From DSVZ01 sp964568145 (GTDB lineage: Bacteria; Verrucomicrobiota; Verrucomicrobiia; Limisphaerales; J093), in assembly GCA_964568145.1 (NCBI GenBank), contig CAZMOZ010000001.1:186001-250000 (forward strand): DNA of 64,000 nt, read 5' to 3'. Positions 58,987 through 64,000 of the stretch are shown one piece after another. Below the pieces are notes generated by a model. The model made no database searches. It was not told where the DNA came from and saw only the letters and a list, made by a program, of their open reading frames with translations. Positions within the stretch are counted from its first letter, which is position 1; every line of letters starts with the position of its first letter. A program made the position numbers and the translations under genes.

Positions 58987-59472
58987 TCAGGCGGGCTTGC
59001 CGACGATTTCGTCCGCCTTTTCGAGCGTGACCGCCTCGTGGCAGGCGTCGTTGACCATCATCACCGGCGCGGTGCCGCAACCGGCCAGACACTCGACGAA
59101 CTCCACGGTGAACCGCCCGTCCGGCGTGGTTTGCGGGCCGTGCGCTGCGGCATCTAGGCCCAGTTTCGCGCAAAGATGCCGGTGCAGTTCGTGCGAGCCG
59201 GCCAGCGCGCAGCTCAGCGTGCGGCAGACTTTGATGTGAATCCGCCCCACCGGCTCCTGGCGGAACATCGGATAGAAGGTGACCAGCTCGAGGATGTTGA
59301 TCGGCTGCAGGTCCAGCTTGCGGGCCGTCCATTCCATCGCCGCCGGGCCCAGGTAGCCGAAACGGTCCTGGAGGGCGTGCAACACCATGACGCTGGCGCT
59401 GCGCTTCTGCGGGTAGCGCGCAATCAGCGCGTCAATTTCGGCCTCGAGCGTCGCTGGCACGGCGAAGCTCAT
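58987..59472 (-). CDS. nuoE: NADH-quinone oxidoreductase subunit E (NuoE)
   Basis: NuoE is the 24-kDa thioredoxin-like subunit holding the N1a [2Fe-2S] cluster. The 161-residue product has a helical N-terminal part (IDALIARYPQKRSASVMVLHALQDRFGYL), TFYPMFRQEPVGRIHIKVCRTLSC with the first two Cys ligands, and FVECLAGCGTAPVMMVND with the other two. Length is normal. Its start overlaps the nuoD stop by 4 bp. nuoF follows after a gap containing a tRNA-Gln gene on the opposite strand. Confidence 0.95.
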   Translation of the reverse strand: MSFAVPATLEAEIDALIARYPQKRSASVMVLHALQDRFGYLGPAAMEWTARKLDLQPINILELVTFYPMFRQEPVGRIHIKVCRTLSCALAGSHELHRHLCAKLGLDAAAHGPQTTPDGRFTVEFVECLAGCGTAPVMMVNDACHEAVTLEKADEIVGKPA

Positions 59473-60737
59473 CGGTCACACTCTCCCATGACGAAGTCCA
59501 GCGAGCCCAGGATCGAGACCACGTCGCTGATCATGTGGCCCGGCAGCAGGTGGGACAGGATGCTGAGGTTCACGAAGGACGGCGCGCGGATTTTGAGCCG
59601 GTACGGGACGCCGCCGCCGCGGCTGTGGATGTAGAAGCCCAGTTCGCCCTTGGGGTTCTCCGCGCCAAAATACACCTCGCCGGGCGGCGCGTTGACACCT
59701 TGCGTGACCAGCATGAACTGGTGGATCAATTCCTCCATGCGGGTCAGCACCGTTTCCTTGAGCGGGAGCACGATCTTGCCGTCGTCCACGTTCACCGGGC
59801 CGCCCGGCAACTGGTCGAGGCATTGATGCAGGAGGCGCACGCTTTGCCGCATTTCCTCCATGCGCACCAGGTAGCGGTCGTAGCAGTCGCCCACCGAGCC
59901 GACCGGCACGTCGAACTGGAGCCGATCGTAAACGAGGTACGGATGCACCTTGCGCACGTCGTAGTCCACGCCGCTGCCGCGGAGGTTCGGTCCGGTCAGC
60001 GCGAAGCTGACCGCGTCCTCACGGCGGATGACGCCGATGTCGCGGGTGCGGTCCACCCAGATGCGGTTGCGGGTCAGGAGGGTCTCGACGTCGTTGATGG
60101 TGGTGACGACCTCGCGGGCGAAGCGCCGGCACTGGTCGGTCCAGCCGGGCGGCAGGTCGCGCGCCAGGCCGCCGATGCGGGTGTAGCTGGTGGTGAAGCG
60201 CGCACCGGTGAGCGACTCGCACAGGTTGTAGATCTTCTCCCGCTCGGTGAAGGTGTGCAGGAACACGGTCATCGCGCCCACGTCCATGGCGAAGCAGCCC
60301 ACGCCGAGCAGGTGTGAGGAAATGCGCGCCAGCTCGCAGCAGATCACCCGGATGTACTGGCAGCGCGGCGGCAGCTTGTCGTGGATGCCCAGCAGCTTTT
60401 CCACCGCGAGGGCGTAAGCCACGTTGTTCGCCAGCGGCGCCAGATAATCCAGCCGGTCCGTGTACGGGATGAACTGGGTCCAGGTCATGGACTCGGCGAT
60501 CTTCTCGTCGCCGCGATGCAAATAACCCACGTCCGGCGTGGCGCGGATGATGACCTCGCCGTCCAGCTCGAGCTGGATGCGCAACACCCCGTGCGTCGAA
60601 GGGTGCGACGGCCCCATGTTCAGGACCATCTTTTCGCCGGGCAAATCGCCAGCGTCCGTTGTATCGGCCACCGAAGCCGTGGCGTCAGCCGCGCGGGCGG
60701 CGGTGTCTTTGAAATCGAATTCTTGGACCTGGGGCAT
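59469..60737 (-). CDS. nuoD: NADH-quinone oxidoreductase subunit D (NuoD)
   Basis: NuoD is the 49-kDa subunit forming part of the quinone-binding site. The 422-residue product has MVLNMGPSHPSTHGVLRIQLELDGE (with the conserved His pair), VGYLHRGDEKIAE, YTDRLDYLAPLANNVAYALAVEKL, ELARISSHLLG, and the C-terminal LRIRAPSFVNLSILSHLLPGHMISDVVSILGSLDFVMGECDR. The N-terminal ~30 residues (rich in Ala and Asp) precede the conserved part. It follows nuoC by 6 bp and overlaps nuoE, as expected in a Complex I operon. Confidence 0.96.
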   Translation of the reverse strand: MPQVQEFDFKDTAARAADATASVADTTDAGDLPGEKMVLNMGPSHPSTHGVLRIQLELDGEVIIRATPDVGYLHRGDEKIAESMTWTQFIPYTDRLDYLAPLANNVAYALAVEKLLGIHDKLPPRCQYIRVICCELARISSHLLGVGCFAMDVGAMTVFLHTFTEREKIYNLCESLTGARFTTSYTRIGGLARDLPPGWTDQCRRFAREVVTTINDVETLLTRNRIWVDRTRDIGVIRREDAVSFALTGPNLRGSGVDYDVRKVHPYLVYDRLQFDVPVGSVGDCYDRYLVRMEEMRQSVRLLHQCLDQLPGGPVNVDDGKIVLPLKETVLTRMEELIHQFMLVTQGVNAPPGEVYFGAENPKGELGFYIHSRGGGVPYRLKIRAPSFVNLSILSHLLPGHMISDVVSILGSLDFVMGECDR

Positions 60738-60743
60738 GTCGCC

Positions 60744-61322
60744 TCACTCCTCAACGTTCCGCACCCGCGGCTCGCGCTCGATCGCGTCCTTGCCGCCGGG
60801 CGCGGTCACAAACGGCCCGCCTTCCAGCGGCGCGGGCGCGGTGAAGGCGACCTCCGGCAGTTCGGTGGGCTTGCCGGCCAGCGGGAAGTCCTTTCGCAGG
60901 GGAAAGTACGGATAGCCTTCCCACGTGAGAATCCGCCGCAAGTCCGGATGCCCGCGGAACCGGATGCCCATCATGTCGTAAATCTCGCGCTCGTGCCAGT
61001 CGGCGGTGCGCCAGATGCCGGTCACGGTGGGCAGCTCGGACTTTTCCTCGCTCACCGCGGTTTTCAGGCGCAGGTGGCAGCGGTGGCCCAGGCCGTACAG
61101 TTCGTAAACCACCGTCCAGCGCGGGTCGTCGCCGTAGTTGTCCACGCTGCTGATGTCGAGCAGGAAGTCGAGGCCCAGTTCTGTCCGCGCGTACTCGCAC
61201 ACCTCGGGCATCCGCCCGGCGTCGGCCACGGTCAGGGTGATTTCGCCGCGGAACTCCACCGGCTCGGAGACCAAGTCACCGAAACGGGTGCGCAGCCGGG
61301 CGGCGAGGTCGCGGGCGGTCAT
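60744..61322 (-). CDS. nuoC: NADH-quinone oxidoreductase subunit C (NuoC)
   Basis: NuoC is the 30-kDa connecting subunit of Complex I. The 192-residue product starts MTARDLAARLRTRFG at the ATG overlapping the nuoB stop; the longer frame upstream lies inside nuoB. Conserved parts are DFLLDISSVDNYGDDPRWTVVYELYG and the family signature WHEREIYDMMGIRFRGHPDLRRILTWEGYPYFPLRKDFPL. It is separate from nuoD, not fused as in E. coli. It is followed by nuoD after 6 bp. Confidence 0.95.
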   Translation of the reverse strand: MTARDLAARLRTRFGDLVSEPVEFRGEITLTVADAGRMPEVCEYARTELGLDFLLDISSVDNYGDDPRWTVVYELYGLGHRCHLRLKTAVSEEKSELPTVTGIWRTADWHEREIYDMMGIRFRGHPDLRRILTWEGYPYFPLRKDFPLAGKPTELPEVAFTAPAPLEGGPFVTAPGGKDAIEREPRVRNVEE

Positions 61323-61885
61323 GCGGGTTGGAGCGCTTCCGGGCGGGCAGGGGACGGGGGGACCGGCGCGGCAGCCGGCGGCCGTTGCTTCAGCGTCTTC
61401 AACACGGGCTCGCGCTGGACCTTGCCCTGCAACTTGAGCAGCGCGTCCAACAGGGCCTCGGGTCGCGGCGGGCAACCGGCCACGTACAGGTCCACCGGCA
61501 GGATGCGGTCCACGCCTTGCAGGACGGCGTAGCTCCGGTACATGCCGCCGGTCGAGGCGCAGGCGCCCATGGCGATGACCCATTTGGGATCGGCCATCTG
61601 TTCGTAAAGCCGCTTGACCACCAGCGCCATCTTGTACGTGACCGTGCCGGCCACGATCATCACGTCCGACTGCCGCGGCGAAAAGCGCATCACCTCCATG
61701 CCGAAGCGCGAGATGTCGTAGCGGCTGGCCCCGGTGCCCATCAACTCGATGGCGCAACAGGCCAGCCCCATCGGCATGGGCCAGATGGAGTACTTGCGAA
61801 ACCAGTTGATGGCGGCGTCCAGCCGGGTGACCACCACGTCACCTTCAATCCTGGAATCGTAACCGATGACGCTGCTCTTGCTCAT
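61319..61885 (-). CDS. nuoB: NADH-quinone oxidoreductase subunit B (NuoB)
   Basis: NuoB carries the N2 [4Fe-4S] cluster that passes electrons to quinone. The 188-residue product has GLACCAIELMGTGASRYD (adjacent Cys pair), FSPRQSDVMIVAGTVTYKM, MGACASTGGMYRSYAVLQG and VDLYVAGCPPRPEALLDAL, giving all four Cys ligands. A Pro/Ala-rich tail follows. It is the first gene of the run here; nuoA, normally just upstream, is absent from the 368-bp region before accA. The operon promoter should lie above 61885. Confidence 0.96.
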   Translation of the reverse strand: MSKSSVIGYDSRIEGDVVVTRLDAAINWFRKYSIWPMPMGLACCAIELMGTGASRYDISRFGMEVMRFSPRQSDVMIVAGTVTYKMALVVKRLYEQMADPKWVIAMGACASTGGMYRSYAVLQGVDRILPVDLYVAGCPPRPEALLDALLKLQGKVQREPVLKTLKQRPPAAAPVPPSPARPEALQPA

Positions 61886-61999
61886 CTGGGAACGGCGCGC
61901 GCCGGCGGGCGCGGCGGGCGCAAACTAAGACGCGGTGCCGGGGGTCGCAAGCGCATTCCCGGCCGGCCGGCAGCCGGTGGGCGCTTATCAACTCCTTGC

Positions 62000-62158
62000 C
62001 CACGGCGGGCGGGCCCGAAGTGACCCAGGCGACCTTGCCTGGAGTCGTGCCCCGGGCAACCCGCCTGCGGGGATCGCGCCTTGCCGACCGCAGCCCCAAA
62101 AGGCAGGGCTCGACGGAGTCTCGCCCCACGGCGTCAAGGCCGGACCGGCACAGAAGCG
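62000..62158. repeat. dispersed intergenic repeat, family 3 copy
   Basis: 62000-62120 matches the reverse complement of 17955-18075, and 62098-62158 (GGCAGGGCTCGACGGAGTCT and GGCGTCAAGGCCGGACC) matches 45132-45190. It fills much of the divergent nuoB/accA intergenic region, where no gene was seen. Confidence 0.62.
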
Positions 62159-62253
62159 AGCTGCGCCCACCGCCGGTTCACTTCGCCTTGCCGGACGCCG
62201 CCCGGCTGGTACGTTCTGCGGCGATGCATGGGGCGGCGGCGCCCCGTGGTGCC

Positions 62254-63258
62254 ATGAAAAACTACCTCGACTTCGAGAAGCCCATCATCGAGCTCCAGCG
62301 CAAGCTGGACGAGTTGCGGCGCCACCCCGAGACGCACGACCTGGACATCAGCCTCGAGCAGGAGATTTCGCAGATCGAGCAGAAACTTGCCGAGACCCGC
62401 CGCGAAATCTTCGAAAACCTCACGGCCTGGCAGCGGGTCCAGCTTGCCCGACATCCCCGCCGCCCGTACACGCTGGACTACCTGCGCACCACGTTCAAAG
62501 GCTTCGAGGAGCTGCACGGCGACCGCGCGTTTTCCGACGACCACGCCATTGTCGGCGGCTTCGCCCACCTGGAGGGTGAGAAGGTCCTGGTCATCGGCAC
62601 CCAAAAGGGCCGCGACACCAAGGAAAACATCCTGCGCAACTTCGGTTCCGCCCACCCTGAGGGCTATCGCAAGGCGCTGCGGTTGATGCGCCTGGCCAAC
62701 AAGTTCGGTCTGCCGATCATCACGCTCATTGACACCGCGGGCGCGTATCCGGGCGTCGGCGCCGAGGAACGCCACATCGCCGAGGCCATCGCCGTGAACC
62801 TCCGCGAGATGACGCTTTTCGAGGTGCCGATCATCGCGGCCGTCATTGGCGAAGGCGGGTCGGGCGGCGCGCTGGGCATTGGCGTCGCGGACCGGGTGCT
62901 CATCCTCGAAAACGCCTACTACTCGGTCATCAGCCCGGAGGGCTGCGCGGCCATTTTGTGGAAGGACCGCACGGCCGCGCCCAGGGCCGCGGAGGCGCTG
63001 CGCATCACCGCCAAGGACCTGCTGGCCCTGGGCTTGGTGGACGAAATCGTCCCCGAACCGCTCGGCGGCGCCCACAACGACCTTCAGACCACCGCCGACA
63101 CCTTGAAGCTCTACCTGCTGCGGCACCTGCACGAGGTCGCCAGTTGGTCTGTCGAGGAGCGCCTGCAACGCCGCTACGCCAAGTACCGCGCGATGGGACC
63201 TGTGGTTGAAAACCGCCCGCCCGACGCCCCGGTGGTGCCCACGCCGGTCAGCCCGTGA
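62254..63258 (+). CDS. accA: acetyl-CoA carboxylase carboxyltransferase subunit alpha
   Basis: AccA with AccD transfers carboxyl from biotin to acetyl-CoA, giving malonyl-CoA, the first step of fatty acid synthesis. The 334-residue protein starts MKNYLDFEKPIIELQRKLDEL, the usual helical N-terminus, then has WQRVQLARHPRRPYTLDYL, ELHGDRAFSDDHAIVGG, GTQKGRDTKENILRNFG, LIDTAGAYPGVGAEERHIAEAI, IGEGGSGGALGIGVADRVL and YYSVISPEGCAAILWKD. Length is as expected. An ATG ten codons upstream (62224) is possible. It is divergent from the nuo operon. A mannose-6-phosphate isomerase gene follows 52 bp downstream. Confidence 0.96.
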   Translation: MKNYLDFEKPIIELQRKLDELRRHPETHDLDISLEQEISQIEQKLAETRREIFENLTAWQRVQLARHPRRPYTLDYLRTTFKGFEELHGDRAFSDDHAIVGGFAHLEGEKVLVIGTQKGRDTKENILRNFGSAHPEGYRKALRLMRLANKFGLPIITLIDTAGAYPGVGAEERHIAEAIAVNLREMTLFEVPIIAAVIGEGGSGGALGIGVADRVLILENAYYSVISPEGCAAILWKDRTAAPRAAEALRITAKDLLALGLVDEIVPEPLGGAHNDLQTTADTLKLYLLRHLHEVASWSVEERLQRRYAKYRAMGPVVENRPPDAPVVPTPVSP

Positions 63259-63310
63259 GTCCGAACCGGCCCGCCCAGTTCCAGTCTGTCGCGCCCGCGT
63301 GGCTTCCGCC

Positions 63311-64000
63311 GTGACCTTGTACCCGCTGACCTTCCGGCCGCTGCTCAAGCCGCGGCTTTGGGGCGGCCGTGCCCTGGCGGACTTGTACGGCAAGCCGCTG
63401 CCTCCCGACGCGCCCATCGGCGAGTCCTGGGAAATCTCCGATCGCCCGGACGACGTGAGCGGCATCGCCAACGGACCGCTGGCCGGCCGGGACCTTCGCT
63501 GGCTCATGGAACATCACGCCCCCGAAGTCCTCGGCGCGGCGACGGCGCCCGACGGCCGTTTTCCGCTGCTGGTGAAGATTCTCGACGCTCGGGAGATTCT
63601 CTCGGTCCAAGTGCATCCGCCACCGCGTGTCGCGGCGCAACTGGGCGGCGAGCCCAAGACCGAACTCTGGTATGTCACTCGCGCCGCGTCCGGCGCCGAG
63701 TTGTTCGCCGGTCTCAAGGCCGGCGTCACCCGTTTGGAGTTCGAGCGGCAATTGCGCGCTGGCGGCGTGGCGGCGTGCCTCCACCAAGTGCCCGTGCGCG
63801 CCGGCGACGCGATGTTCCTGCCCAGCGGCCGGATTCACGCGCTGGGTGCCGACGTGGTGATCTTCGAAATCCAGCAGAACTCAGACACCACCTACCGTGT
63901 CTTCGACTGGAACCGCCGGGGACCGGACGGCCAGCCGCGCGAACTGCACATCGAACAGGCGCTCGCGTGCATTGACTTCGACGACTTCGAGCCCGGCCTC
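63311..64000 (+). CDS. mannose-6-phosphate isomerase, class I type, 5' part (runs off window)
   Basis: This interconverts mannose 6-phosphate and fructose 6-phosphate, feeding GDP-mannose and polysaccharide synthesis. The frame is open to the right edge (230 codons). It begins MTLYPLTFRPLLKPRLWGG and continues IGESWEISDRPDDVS, FPLLVKILDAREILSVQVHPPP (with zinc-ligand Gln and His), KTELWYVTRAASGAELFAGL, and VRAGDAMFLPSGRIHALGADVVIFEIQQNSDTTYRVFDWNR. This is the short Bacillus-type ManA. GTG at 63311 is used; another in-frame GTG is four codons upstream at 63299. The C-terminal end is outside the window. Confidence 0.9.
   Translation, partial: MTLYPLTFRPLLKPRLWGGRALADLYGKPLPPDAPIGESWEISDRPDDVSGIANGPLAGRDLRWLMEHHAPEVLGAATAPDGRFPLLVKILDAREILSVQVHPPPRVAAQLGGEPKTELWYVTRAASGAELFAGLKAGVTRLEFERQLRAGGVAACLHQVPVRAGDAMFLPSGRIHALGADVVIFEIQQNSDTTYRVFDWNRRGPDGQPRELHIEQALACIDFDDFEPGL

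Noticed and set aside
61996..62253. N-terminal extension of accA
   Set aside because: The extension encodes repeat DNA shared with other intergenic regions; the family start is MKNYLDFEKP at 62254.

Overview
The window is GC-rich DNA from a free-living Gram-negative bacterium, most likely a Verrucomicrobium of the Limisphaerales/Pedosphaerales kind within the PVC superphylum. This rests on four things: a single pseudopilin with the PVC-type leader and H-X9-DG ending, an expansion of very large secreted ASPIC/UnbV FG-GAP proteins, Mla-type envelope genes, and an EfpL/YeiP-like EF-P. It is a judgement from gene content, not a phylogenetic result.

Layout. 1-3643: the end of a gamma-glutamyltransferase, a membrane protein, a zinc-ribbon protein, a Dabb protein and a pseudopilin. 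3991-8877: an mlaE-mlaF-mlaD-like lipid transport operon with a secreted protein downstream and a divergent small membrane protein; the ATPase looks degenerate. 9172-14601: a TPR protein, a small lipoprotein, and a tight co-directional run hpnH - AAA ATPase - Toprim-like partner - hpnJ, which is a two-gene, possibly defensive module between two hopanoid radical-SAM genes. 14667-17413: EF-P-like protein, DUF72 protein, SRP RNA (ffs) and a peroxiredoxin.

17542-19247 is a selenocysteine island that ordinary gene calling misses. It holds a SelW/Rdx-like selenoprotein with an in-frame UGA in a CxxU motif and a SECIS hairpin whose loop is GGUCU, then tRNA-Sec (selC, anticodon UCA), then selD, itself read through a UGA, with its own SECIS-like hairpin and a Shine-Dalgarno that matches the 16S 3' end over 14 bases. 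selA lies at 53855-55234. selB is not in the window.

19259-25534: a secreted glycosidase-like protein, FKBP isomerase, agmatine deiminase, a membrane-anchored protein and ribosomal protein S20. The FKBP and agmatine deiminase genes sit between two inverted copies of a ~280 bp repeat.

25743-53609 is a 28 kb block, all on the minus strand: four giant paralogous FG-GAP/ASPIC-UnbV proteins (each apparently an internal duplication), a c-type cytochrome/FG-GAP fusion, an SGNH-hydrolase/TPR protein, and two paralogous PA14/Ig-like proteins with matching terminators. All appear secreted or anchored; the function of the cluster is unknown.

53855-64000: selA; a partial Complex I operon nuoBCDEFG (no nuoA or nuoH-N here) with an antisense tRNA-Gln(CUG) between nuoE and nuoF; accA; and the start of a class I mannose-6-phosphate isomerase. 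Intergenic regions carry several families of short palindromic and longer dispersed repeats. No insertion sequence, prophage or CRISPR array was seen.
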